Program-made: the position numbers and the translations under genes
Shown here: positions 1 to 11,462 of the stretch, piece by piece
Layout: each line of letters begins with the position of its first letter
How positions within the stretch are numbered: the stretch's first letter is position 1
Notes under the pieces: generated by a model
Told to the model about the DNA's origin: nothing
Database searches by the model: none
The model's input: the letters and a program-made list of their open reading frames with translations, nothing else
Source of the DNA: Terebella lapidaria
Lineage: Eukaryota > Annelida > Polychaeta > Terebellida > Terebellidae
Reading direction: 5' to 3'
DNA length: 64,000 nt
NCBI GenBank assembly: GCA_949152475.1
Contig: OX424566.1
Location: 15,709,177 to 15,773,176, forward strand

Positions 1-654
1 AATATATTGGACTAATTTCCAGGTCAACATATATATTGCACGAACTGACATGGAATGAATGTCAGAAACTGTATGGAATGAAGATCACTGATTCATACTC
101 AATCTTTGTACAATTAGTTGCTGTTTGACCAGCGAATCACTAACAGAACCAGCAGTGAGGGCAGACCCCTCCTAGTGGATTTGCTAACAAATAAATTTGT
201 GAAAGAAATAAATGATCGAAGAATCGCAATTTGATTGCATAAATGTGACTTATACTCAAGAACCCCTGAATAGGTAACATCTGCACATCCAGACTGCTCA
301 TAAAATTTTACAATATTGTACTCCGAGACCATCGTTTTACAAATTGTCATTTTATTTGGGAAATATTTGGACTCCTCTGTAACCTTAAATGACGTAGATA
401 CATTTGAAGGTATATATTGGAAACTTCATCATGGATGGATATGAAGGTACTAGTAAGGTAGTATTTTGGACGGTATATCATAGAGGAATATGAATTTACA
501 TATAAGCTTCAGTCTCCACCATTGTGTCATGGGATTCATGGCCCAAGTAGGGTATGCTGTGCTCTAATACTACTCATGCACTAAATTAATGCCATTTATT
601 CCGTCTGTCACATTTTTTTTATCCCAAACATTCAAATATATTTCCAACCATTCT

Positions 655-1130
655 TGTCGTGACAGCCAAAATGAAACAATCATATATTGATTGATTCTTG
701 TCTTGATAATCAATAACATGTGATTAATTCTTGTATTGACAATCGAAAGCAATCATATCTCGATTCATTATTGTTTTAACAATAAAAAAAACATACAACT
801 ATATCTTGAAATACCCTTGTCTTGACGAACCTAATCACAACTAGAACAGACTGAGCAATTGTTGCTTCAAGTTCATTTCGAGTGAGAAAAATGTCTGGTG
901 CGAAGAGGATATCAGTGAGTTTATCTTAAAAAGGGATAATACATGTACTGGTACGAGATTGTGTAACTCAGGCATTGTAAATGGTAAATATATCTCGTCA
1001 AAGTGAAGTCTGAGCCTATCCTCATTCAGTAGAACAGGTCGCCAGACACCTTTCACATGGTTGCTCCACAGCAGAGGGTGATATCAACTGAATATAAGTT
1101 TCAACCTATTACCACCAATACAGCGGATGT
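655..1130 (-). repeat. Interspersed repeat family R1, copy 1
   Basis: This block matches 14690-15170 over several hundred bases in the same orientation. It includes tandem-like units of about 43 bp containing TTTTAACAATCAAAAACATA-type words, followed by a segment whose minus-strand translations are alike in both copies (MKGVWRP here, MEGVWWT in the other, each followed by a FDEIY motif). Both copies run straight into the end of an R2 repeat, so R1 and R2 may be parts of one composite element. The shared FDEIY reading could be a relic of an element-encoded protein, but the frames are short and I do not recognise the family. Confidence 0.5.
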
Positions 1131-1145
1131 CTAAATTATTTTATT

Positions 1146-1345
1146 TTCATAGGTTGTTGGGCAGTTGTATACTAATTCCATCAGGTGTACAGTAGAAATA
1201 ACTACATTTAACACACTGTTTGCCCCTGATGACGCCAGTGTGTCTTTGGATGCTCTATTTGGTTGGGCTTTGTTTCCATTACAAAATGTATTTTACGTTT
1301 GTTATTGGCATCATCAGAGTCTGACTGTATTGGTGGAAATAGATT
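1146..1345 (+). repeat. Interspersed repeat family R2, copy 1
   Basis: This is a roughly 200-bp unit that starts near GTTGTTGGGCAGTTGTATA, contains the well conserved core CCTGATGACGCCAGTGTGTC and ends near GTATTGGTGGAAATAGATT. Related copies lie at 1473-1590, 15168-15302 (reverse), 30716-30922, 38205-38352 (diverged), 45061-45275 (diverged), 58035-58260 (reverse) and 58408-58545 (reverse, partial). Size and dispersion suggest a SINE or short non-autonomous element. No tRNA-like promoter boxes or terminal inverted repeats were seen. Confidence 0.65.
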
Positions 1346-1472
1346 AATACTTACATTCATACCGCTGAGTCGTTGTCACTGCTGGCGGACGGTAAATCTA
1401 TCCCCGATGATACCATCAACTCAGTAGCCTAATTGCTTGTGATTAGGTATTCATGTACTTGTCATATATCTG

Positions 1473-1590
1473 TTTTCATAGGTTGTTGGGCAGTTGTATA
1501 CTAATTCCATCAGGTGTACAGTAGGAACAACTACATTTAACACACTGTCTGCCCCTGATGACGCCAGTGTATCTTTGGATGAACTATTTA
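1473..1590 (+). repeat. R2 repeat, copy 2 (5' part only)
   Basis: This partial copy nearly repeats the first half of the unit at 1146-1345, including the upstream TTTTCATAGG words. It then diverges after the GATGACGCCAGTG core, so the downstream half is missing. Confidence 0.6.
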
Positions 1591-2820
1591 AAAATAGCTC
1601 AATGATTTTGATGAAATTTTCAATGAAAAACTTCAATGTGTTGAAGTATATCGCTGGCAATGGAACGAAATCCTGCTTTTGAACAATGCAGTTTTATGTG
1701 AATTCTAATTTTCTAGAAATAGGCGGTGTAGCCTGCAACTAAGAATATTCTCACCAATACAGATAATCTTATCTTTTGGTGTCCATTCATATAGTTTCAA
1801 GAGGTCAGCCCATACCATTGAACCAGATAGAGCAAATGAGTTCATCTGAAATTGCATTCAAACGCTGTCTATAAAAAACAGTGCTGCATACTAGCATCAA
1901 CAAGAACAGTTTTGTCTACTATTCTTGATGTTAATATGTAGACAATATTACCTGGTTTTCCCAGCATGTACTTTGATATCTACCCGAGATCCGGAGTATG
2001 AAGGAGAGTGCGACTAATCTCTGCTTCTGTCTTCGTCCTGGTTATAGGGACCCTTGCTCCTGGGGACTAACAATATGAGGCAACTCAGGGGGGGGGGGGG
2101 GGGGCTTTACGTTTGCATATATGAGAACATAGCCCAACCCCCAGGCAGTACACACACGCTTTGCCAGCCCGGGGTTCAATCAGGGTTTACTCATTGGACA
2201 ATCAGCGAGTCCGGCCAGCAATACGCCCTGGTGCTCGTCTATCGGGAGCCGCCTCCATGGCTCTAAGCCTCGAATACACAGGCTACATGACTATAATGTT
2301 GTATCAACTCATGCCATGCATGAATCTGACCTCATCCAGTGGACTAACACCTGAATCACATTCTACAGTAAATTAATATGAAGTGTCCGATACGATTTGA
2401 CCTGTTACACATTTTATAGCTTTTACTGTAACTGTTTACATTTGAAGCATGTTGCAACTTTGTATTCATTAAAATTGCACACAAAAAGTTCACAATCTGA
2501 ACTATATCCATGTTCATTTTACCAGTAATCATTTGTTGCAACGTGCACACTTTGCTATGAAACGTTGTGCAAATATATCATCATATTACTCCATGCACAC
2601 TGTTCAGGTAGGCAGCAAGAATTTCATGAAAACCATGAGTTAATCGTTTGACCCTGACCGACGTCAGCTAGATCCTCACAAGAGAATGGACCAATTCATA
2701 GACTTTCCCACCATCTCATGCATATTCGGACTTTTCCGTAATTCAAACGGATCACTGAATCGCTGGTCTCACATACGGGTATCTCCTTCCGACTACTGAT
2801 ATAACCATTTGCGAAAAGAA

Positions 2821-3123
2821 ATGGCGGGAAACCACAAAATGTGCATTGTCCTCAACTGTGAATCACATAAACCGCCTTGGCGACGTATTTGAGCAAGAAA
2901 CAACCGAATATGATTGAATTTTTACCATACGTGATTGCGAACACGTGTTACTCCAAATTCACGTATATATGCGGGGCTCATTTCCATGAACAGCTGATGG
3001 AGGTTCCAAGGATAGAAAACTGGGAGGGACCAATTAGTTTTTCTAACCATGATTATTGTGGTTTAGAGGTGTTTTGCTGGGTACATACTGATTCGGGATA
3101 CTGGTATTACATGCAGAACAAAT
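2821..3123 (+). pseudogene. THAP-type zinc finger relic
   Basis: An ATG at 2821 opens a short frame with an N-terminal C-x4-C pattern (MCIVLNC), stopping after about 23 codons. About 37 residues downstream, in another frame, comes ICGAHF followed by acidic and hydrophobic residues. C-x2-4-C, a spacer of 35-50 residues, then C-x2-H-F is the layout of THAP domains, which bind DNA in transcription factors and P-element-type transposases. The frame change near 2880-2890 and the early stop suggest a decayed copy or an exon fragment. The match rests on a few spaced residues, so chance similarity remains possible. Confidence 0.35.
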
Positions 3124-3471
3124 AATCTACAGACAGTAGGTCTGATTAATGGAAGCACACTGACCGGTCCCCGATCCACATGTAAAAATTTCCCCAAAGT
3201 TTATCGCACACAGATGGGCTGAGGACCACCTGAGCAAGGACAAAATCCATGTAAGATTTATTTCGTGACATGTACCCCTTCTCTAATATTCCGGATAGAA
3301 AAGGTGCGTTCTCTGCTGTCATTTGTGTACTCGCTAGCCTGTAATACTGCCATTCGTAAATATGGACCAGTTGTCATAATGGGATTACCGGGGTATCACA
3401 AATACTGGTAATGTGTTGTTACCAGTTAGGCCCATTGATATGAGTTGTTTTCTTGTTCAGGTTATTATAAT

Positions 3472-5292
3472 CACAGGGAGGAACCGTTTGTCTGATTCTA
3501 TGTGCATTTACCTGATTCTATGGGCGAAAAGTCTGATTCTATGAGCAAATTGTCTGATTCTATGGGCAAATAAGCAAGTAAGCTGCGGGGCATCTGTAAA
3601 ACATGCTGGATCGACGGCTAATTTCTCAACACAATCTGATGGCATATGTTCTGTTTACTTCTTAATTCATTACAAAATATGATTCATGTTCAGTTTCTTG
3701 TGTGGTGTTCACCGCTCTTCATATATCTGTCGCACAAAAGTGGAACGGCTAGGCAGTGGAGCAGTCAGCCATCATAAATCAACAAAGACAAAGCGCTTCC
3801 AGTTACTTACCAGGATATCTTGATCCTGGTTGGACGTAATCCAACAGAATTGGACATAGAATAAAAATAACAGAAACAAACCTGATTCTATGGATAGGGT
3901 GTTGTTATAGCATGGAACTAAGAGCTTCTCGATGCTGATCTTGAACAAATATAGTATTGAAGCTTGATTTTATGTTCTGTTTCTAGGAGAAGGTCAATGA
4001 CATGGATGACAGATCGTAGCCATAGTTCCACGGTTATCAAATAAACCTACCCATAGAATCAGGTTTTGTTCCCATAGAATCAGGTTTGTTTCTGTCATTT
4101 TTTATTCTGTGATCAATTTTGTTCGATTAGGTAGCTGATTTCACATCTAGGAACAATCAGAATGTCAACTGGACTAATTTTTGTCCAGATACCCAGGCAG
4201 GTTAGTGTAAACGCTTTGCAGTTGGTGATTTATAATGGATAACTGCTCCACCACCTGGCCGTTCCACTTTTGTGCGACAAATGTATGAACAACGGTGAAC
4301 ACTGCATTAGAAACTGAACATAATCCATATTCTGCAATGATTTATGGAGTAAACAGAACATATGCCATCAAATTGTGTTGAGAAATTTGTCGTTGATCCA
4401 GCATGTTTTACTGGTGCCCCCACCGCTAAATTGCTTATTTGCCCATAGAATCAGACAATTTGCTCATAGAATCAGACTTTTTGACATTAGAGCGTTGGGG
4501 GCGAAGCCCCCAACCCTCTACATGTCTATGTGCTGACTTTTTCATGGAGGTTTCATGCCAACCTATCGACGCCCGTTTTGGCATGTAAACGTGTAGACAC
4601 CTACTTCAAATGAGAATTTTCTTTATCCTTGGCATGAAATCTCTCGAATAGATGGCAAACTTTGAATATTCCACACATGTATAATGCATAAATCGATGTG
4701 TTAGGTTTGAGAAAATTACGCAAAATGCTGATATTGTTTTGAAAACGTCAAAATGGCGGAGCCGATGGAAATTGACGTTCCCAGAATGCAAAGCAAATTT
4801 TGCCGCAATGACGCGTATTTTGGAGCACACAATCTCCTGTGCAGCAATTCGTGCATGCATACATGTAAGCTTGCGTGTGCCGTGTGGCATTCCTCGGTCT
4901 TATGAAGTGAACACAACGATTCGTCTGTAATGCCACGGCTACATTCACCATAATTTGACGTATTTTATAATCAAGGTGTTGGGTTTGCGAACCCTCCAGA
5001 TAATGCTTTATATTTCATACTGGTCTTCTCGTTTACTTATTAGGAATATGAATGAAGTAGGCCTATGCTTTCATCATAATATACGGGAATGAATTAAAAT
5101 CATGTGGGGGAGGATATGGTAGCATTTTTATTGGGGGGGGGGGAGTAACGTCGAGTAGGATACATTCCGCTGTCTAGGGTGCTGATGATGTGCTCGAGCT
5201 CTAATGTCGACTCTCGCAGTTAGCTGCATTTTCTTGTTGCCCATAGAATCAGAATAATGCACATAGAATCAGACAAACGGTTCCTCCCTGTG
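3472..5292. mobile_element. Fold-back DNA element with 5-bp target duplication
   Basis: The left end (CACAGGGAGGAACCGTTTG) is the reverse complement of the right end, and ATAAT flanks both sides (3467-3471 and 5293-5297). Inside, the words TCTGATTCTATG or CATAGAATCAGA occur about eleven times, on opposite strands in the two halves. A long inner palindrome joins roughly 3535-3960 with 4050-4480. No transposase frame is present, so the element looks non-autonomous. Ends starting with CAC plus a 5-bp duplication recall Transib-type elements, but superfamily assignment is tentative. Confidence 0.75.
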
Positions 5293-5297
5293 ATAAT

Positions 5298-7142
5298 ATC
5301 CCAATTCGAAATGAGATCTATATACGTGCATATGAAGGTCATTGGAATCGTGTTGGTGAACCAATTTATTTATTCATTCCAGTGAAGTAATATACGTATG
5401 TCCATCATTTGCAGCCATCGTCTACGAGGTATATATGACAATTGTGTGCGTTATTGATAATACTAAGCTCATTGCTATGGTAGAATAATAATGAATAATA
5501 GTGTTCGGTGCACATGTTCATCACTATTCTCCAATGACGAATTTAATATCTGAACGTTGCGGTGGTCCCATGACAAACTGAAACAATAACCGGTCCCTCC
5601 ACATTCAACATCAACAAACACGGGTGGTTTCGATGTGGGTTCCCGTGCCCGGGTGGTTTTACGGAAATATCAGTGTATCATGCATTCCACGGTCAGAAAG
5701 TCAAGATTCACGCCCTAATACTAATTTATTAGCAGGAGTATGAACGTTCGTGCAATAACTTGTATTAATTTCTTCAAACAACGCAATACAACCGCAGTTT
5801 GCCCAGTTGTTTATCGCCGTTAGTGAGACCAGTCTCTGATTGGTCGGGCGTTCGGCAAATTTGGCGGGAATTTCTGTGAACTAGTCCATTCAAACTCCTG
5901 TCAGAAATATCTTCCTTGTGGTTCTTTCTCTATGGTGGCTGATTTCTGTCATAGGTATTATTATTTTTCCGTTTTGGTGCTAATTATGGGTATTGGTCAG
6001 AGTGGGAAAATGTGCTTGGCGGCTGGAACTTTGCCCCGAGGCGATATTCATACTTCACGGCTTGGTGGAACAAGTACTTCCCATAAAAGCAGAAATACAT
6101 AATGTATTTCTGATAAAAGTGAAGTGGACCATGAAGGTTACACACGACACGAGATGGAAGCGTATACGTGATAATCAAAAACTATGAAAATTGAATTGAA
6201 AAAAATACTGAATTGAATTGAATTTGAAATTCAGAAAAAATGTAATTAATTTCGTGAAATATATTGAGAATAATGATTATAAATAAATAAATTTGAAAAA
6301 AAAAATATCGTAACGTATAAAAATAATCGTAATAATTTTCTAGAAATTGATGAGTCCGTTATGATGTTTTAAACATTTATGTGTGCATTCTGATTCTCGA
6401 GCCAATTATGAATACGCTAAGATATTCCAGACATTTATCATAAAATTATGATATTCCAAATATTATGGGTGTGTTATGATATCGCGCCTTTGATTGACTC
6501 CCCTAATGGATGCTGCATAAGCACCACGACATCACATCTTTAGAGACTGCTGAGTGCAGCTCTGACCGCCTCACGACAATGGCCATTGAGTGCAACCAGC
6601 CTAAAATTGACGTCGTTGTTACTCATTGTAATAATGGTAATAATGCTCAGCCAATAATTGGGAGTTCTCAACAGTATCTGGGATACAACGCATTGCAGGT
6701 TTATATAGCTGTTTACAAGCATTAATGTTAGAAACGAAGCCTACGCGCATCTTCAGATCTGATGTAATTCACTGTTAGAGACAACCACTTATCTTGCCAA
6801 AAATAATTGTATTCAATGGTGTGGTTTTTGAAAGTTGAACAACTCTGCTCACAACATTTTCCCTGCATTTTTTATATTTTTATTTCAATTACATTCCTTG
6901 AACCAATTGATGTACGAACTGTACATGGCCATATGATCACAGAAAATGTTCAGGTGGCATGTGTTCCATTTTATAATAGTGATAATAATACATCCATTTA
7001 CTTTATCATAATGCTGTTCATCTAGTGAACAAATCTCCTTTAAAATTACATTGGATGTTATTTTTCTGTGAGAGCGACAGCGATAGATGATAATGTAACG
7101 CTGAATCATGCTGGTAGTGATAGGTTCACGACACAAAACGTG
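5298..7142. other. Intergenic stretch
   Basis: No gene is supported here. Around 5849-5893 a short block (with GGCGGGAATTTC and GAACTAGTCCATT) recurs in reverse at about 63905-63955. Around 6190-6340 the DNA is a run of A-rich and AAATAAAT words. The right part is the 3' flank of gene A. Confidence 0.55.
6879..6884 (-). promoter_or_regulatory. Candidate poly(A) signal of gene A
   Basis: AATAAA on the minus strand lies about 260 bases past the gene A stop codon. It is the nearest canonical hexamer I found downstream of that gene. Confidence 0.4.
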
Positions 7143-10100
7143 CTAATAATTGCCTTCCGCTACAAGAAAAAAGAAAATATTGTAAACATACAAGTGAAAT
7201 ATTCATTGCAACTACTAGAGTGTTTTAGAATTGAGATATAATAGCCATACTCTAATGTTGATGTAAAATCATCACAAAATTCATTACAGTGATATTGGAA
7301 ATTATTTGAGGTATGAGACATTTTGGGTTTGTGAACAAACAATGCTAGATTATACCCTTGAAAGCCTCATATGCCCTATTCAAAACTACATTGTACGTGT
7401 GCGATTGTTGAAAAAAAATACCAATGTCTATACAAACGATAAATTCTGAAACACTAACATACCTCTAAGACTGAAGACACGAATCTCTCTGAAGCCGTTG
7501 TTCTCCGTCGCACACGTGGCCGTGATGGTGACCTTGACGTATGACGTCACCACGTAAGGGTCAAGGTCAAACTGTTGCCAGTACTGGCCCTCACAGTCCA
7601 TGGGATCCTCGCCTGTGGTGAAACACTCCAGCCCAATCTACAGGTGCATAGAGGGCAGAATCATTTGTTAAAAATTGTTCCAAAGCTGTGGTTAATGAAT
7701 GAAGCAAGTGAATCATTGTATCAGGATTCACAATAGGATTACGGGAGGTGGATATGATTCCAGATGGTGGAGTGACGGACGTCCTATTATAGAGTGAAAA
7801 CAGCGTAACCACTTTCGCATTTTGAGTTTTTCGATCAAGACCCAATGTATAGTATGAAGTTCGAACAGCGTAACCACTTTCGCATTTCAAGTATTTCGAT
7901 CAAGACCTAAAATATAGTATGAAGTTCAATCGATACAATCAACTACTCACTCTGGAGCTACAAGACATTATAATACCTGCTGTGATGAAGCATCACTGAA
8001 CTCGAGGGTGAGGTTGCTGTTCTGGGAGTTCTGGCCACATCTCTGTAGGAAGGCCACGGCCATGACAGTGCGCTGCGTGTTGAGGTTGACTTGGATCCAG
8101 GCGCCGACACCTTCACCACTGCTGATCCACTCGTTACCTGGCCCAGGCTCCTCCACGCCATCCAGAGCATTCATGCAGGTGAAATCAGAGTGGTACTCAC
8201 TGGAAGCCATACAGTCGGCTCCTGCTTCCACCGAGGCCGCGTTCATCAGGGCAACTTCATTGGAGGATGAGGTAGGAATAATTGAATATGTCACATGGAT
8301 ATTTCTTCTCGTATCTTCCAATGAAACTGCCAATGAGTCAATGGTGCAAACTATACATGGTCGATCACCAATGATAAAAGATATGTTCAGTGCCCAGTAT
8401 CTTTGAGTAGTCTACAATATGATTAGATCAACTGGAATTTAGATCAATTTGAATTAGTCATTATAAATCACTATGTGACAAGCCGACATGTACCCCAAAG
8501 TAACAAAAAGCAGAAAACTTTATTATACCTTACTTGGTTGTTATTGTGTTTTTTATGATCCATGGAATATAATGTGAAATTAACAAATCAATTCACAAAA
8601 TATAACTTCACCGTCATTGCCATATACTCTGAGCCCGAGCAATCCATAATAGTCAGTTGAGGCAGGGTTACATATCTCCGCTATTTCTAGGCTGATGTAA
8701 GATGTCACAGTTGGAACAAGGTTGAATTCCTGGTATATATGTTCTTGGCCTTGTTCTGTTAAACACGCCAAGTCAAGCTGATGAACACAGAAAGAGTAAA
8801 TTCTTAAAATTGCAACCCCCAAAAATAAAATATTAATGTGAAGAGGTTCGTTCCTCAATATTATTGTACAAATCAAGAACTGTTTTCTCAGTTAATGAAT
8901 TCAGGTATGTTATTATGTGTTATATGTTTGTAATACGAATTTAGGTGTCTTCGTTTTCGCACTTAGTTGGGATGCCATATAAGATCGAGTTTCCTTGTCG
9001 AAATTGACGCTATCGCCATAAAAAAAGATTTGCTGTCGGTAAATTGAAACATCTGACATCTGAGTATATGAGATATAAAATGACTTTTTCCTCATAATCA
9101 TGTGATGTTGAAACAATACAGGTAACCGCTGTCGTATTATTGTCTATTCCATTAAGTACCAATGTACGGAGCCAATGTTACATTCCTTATGTCAGTCTAT
9201 TATCTTTAGTACTGAACACTGACTTTGATAGAAAACTTAACACACAAAAACATTTGAACAGAAACACAACCCGACTAAACGGTTTGCTCAAGGTCCAACT
9301 TCGTCATGGGGTACAGGAACTCAGATGAAAAACATGAAATAGGTGGATGATAATGTAGAACATTTACATATTATGCAAATATCTACCTGCGAAGTTTTGC
9401 TGTCACTTGTCTCCAGGGTCAGAAGAGAAGAAGAACGATCGTGAAATGTCCTACTGAAGACTGACACAGTGTGGATCCGGAAGTAATCTGTAAAATTCAC
9501 TCTGATCCAGGCCCCAACATTTTCATAATCTGTTGCCCACCTGGGCTCATTATCAGGATGACTTCCATCAATGATCGAGTAACAATCATATTCGGGAGTT
9601 AGTGCACTTGACTCGTCACAGGTGGCACCACAGGTGCTTAGCACTACATTCTTCAACGGTTCTGGGGTAAAAAGAAATATTATGCAAATTATGAGATGGC
9701 TAACATGTCAAAGGAATTACAACCATACGACGACCATGCTGCCCATATGCAATAAAAATCTATTACATGACTTGTGCTCACCACACAAGTGTCTGATGGA
9801 TGAACATTACATGTGACACTTACCTACTATCTAGAACTGTGTGCATATGACCCTTACTTTATTTCACTACAAAAATAGTTTCATAGCAGATTTCTTGCAT
9901 ATGAGGAACAATATCTTTTTAGTACCAAAATACGCTAGCCATATGGAGTACCGTGGCTGCCCATTTATTGAGGTATAAATTTGTAATACTTACCCACATT
10001 AAAGTGGTTGCCTCCATAGTATGGTGAATGTAATTCTTGCTATTTGTACAATGGATGCTCAGCAAAGTACATTTGTAATACTTACCTATTGCACAGTGGC

Positions 10101-10825
10101 TGCCGGCAAAATATGGTGTACATTTGCACTTGTACGTGTCGGGTCCAATCTCCACACAAGAACCTCCATTCATACATGGGGAGCTGTCACACACTTGCTC
10201 TGTGGGTAGATCAATCATGAACATTGTGTCTGGATTCCATGGAACCACATAATTTTCATGGCAATCGAAGTAGCGACTACGAATTTCCTCTTATCCAGCA
10301 GCGTGTTTAGAACGTGCATACAGGTTTGGAGGCTCATGAGAATTAAAAAAACAGTTTCGACATAACAATCATGATACAGTCTCGTGCCTAATTAGATGAT
10401 GAATTCATAGTGAAACTTACTAATCTCTGGGTGATCCACCTCACTTTCTGACAAAATATGTGACACCTAGATTTGATCAAATGAATAAAACAACTATATC
10501 AGGAAACGACACTTATAAAAGGGAATGAACAAAACGAATCCCTAACCAATAGTCGCTGGATAATGCAAAGTTATCAGAGCGACCACAAATTCGTACTTTG
10601 TTGGATGCCTTTTCTAAAACTGTTGGATACTGTGGAATATGTGCTGTCAATGATCTATGGTGATTTGCACAAACATATTGAGCTACTTTAAGTTGTAACA
10701 CTCATGCTTATAACGTGAAAACTATACAAACTTACCTTGCGCGGATGTGTACCGTCCTTGCATTGTACATTCGACAGAATAACGACTATAACAAGCCAAG
10801 GTAGAAGTCCGATAGGTAACTTCAT
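7143..10825 (-). CDS. Gene A: secreted EGF plus two discoidin-like domain protein
   Basis: Eight coding exons on the minus strand: 10736-10825, 10421-10466, 10086-10199, 9387-9661, 8612-8777, 7977-8254, 7463-7637 and 7143-7159. They total 1161 nt (386 residues) and every phase matches. Residues 1-22 (MKLPIGLLPWLVIVVILSNV onward) form a signal peptide. A short linker precedes an EGF module at about 46-83 with six cysteines (C-x4-C-x5-C-x9-C-x-C-x8-C). Two discoidin/F5-8-type-C-like modules follow at about 84-230 and 231-382, each split over two exons and each with a GAWI-V-N strand. The last exon adds only five residues and the stop. EGF and discoidin units have symmetric phase-1 boundaries, as expected of shuffled modules. 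It is probably an extracellular adhesion or recognition protein; the ligand is unknown. Exon 2 was chosen by phase and by comparison with gene B. Confidence 0.85.
9990..10046 (-). pseudogene. Decayed duplicate of the EGF exon end in gene A
   Basis: This segment, about 40 bases downstream of the EGF exon in transcription order, resembles the last part of that exon together with its splice donor. Both contain ATTTGTAATACTTACC followed by matching words such as GTGGTTGCC against GTGGCTGCC. It lacks the first half of the EGF module and has no usable acceptor, so it looks like a partial tandem duplication that is not part of the mRNA. Confidence 0.5.
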
Positions 10826-11462
10826 TTTCTGCAAAACAGAAAATAATGATATGCATAGTTTAGTGAACAGACAAGCAACAAAATGCAGAAATTACACCTT
10901 GCTTTTTGGTTTAATTCCGGACCAACATATGTACGTTAATGCACTCCTGTATATATGCTTCCACGCTGACGATTGTTGCTATGCTTTTCAATGTACCAAC
11001 CAGATAATAACCATGTGTGTATCTACGTGAACAACACCGATGACATTGAGCACATGAAAAAAAACAGCGAACAAAGAACAGCGGTGAATTAGTTTATCTC
11101 GGGTTGCACAATTGGGACGTTGCTGCAAGAATGGTCTGGAGTGTACTCTATCTCAATCGAGTGTTTATATCATACGTACTCAATAATTGGTCATTGTTAA
11201 TTCTCAGGGGGAAAAAACGTTTTGTAATTGAGTATACATAATGTTATCATCAATGGGCCAGGCTGATCAAAATGCAATGCTATAGAAACATATATATTTT
11301 TTCTACTGACACGTCATTTGTTGTACGTTAGTGCAGTGTAAAGCCTCAAAAATTGATATGTATGACACGTATATGTGTGTACGTTTATGAATTGATTGGT
11401 ATAAATATTGCCTTTCATTTCAAAATCATTCCTGCAAGCCAGTGTTCCTACATCGATCCAAC
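10826..11462. promoter_or_regulatory. Shared divergent control region of genes A and B
   Basis: Only 637 bases separate the start codons of the two head-to-head genes. The B side has a TATA box and initiator (11400-11432). On the A side a minus-strand ATATAAAC lies near 11163-11170 with a CCATTCT initiator-like word at 11128-11134; the spacing of about 37 bases is longer than usual. A TTCTGTTTTGCAG just before the gene A start codon could be the acceptor of an intron in its 5' UTR. Shared regulation is inferred from geometry only. Confidence 0.5.
11400..11432 (+). promoter_or_regulatory. Gene B core promoter (TATA plus initiator)
   Basis: TATAAAT at 11400-11406 is followed 28 bases later by TCATTCC, which fits the initiator consensus YYANWYY with the A at 11428. 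This would give a 5' UTR of about 35 bases before the start codon at 11463. Confidence 0.6.

Larger units (their letters stand above)
1..2790. other. Gene-poor left flank
   Basis: No coding exon could be supported here. Open frames are short and lack family resemblance. The stretch contains one copy of repeat family R1, two adjacent copies of repeat family R2 and a poly-G run of about 16 bases near 2089-2104, each noted separately where it matters. The remaining sequence is AT-rich and unremarkable. Confidence 0.6.

Noticed and set aside
10421..10447. A 27-nt version of gene A exon 2 (acceptor TTGTCAG)
   Set aside because: It breaks the reading phase into the EGF exon. The 46-nt version with acceptor AATCTAG keeps phase and matches gene B.
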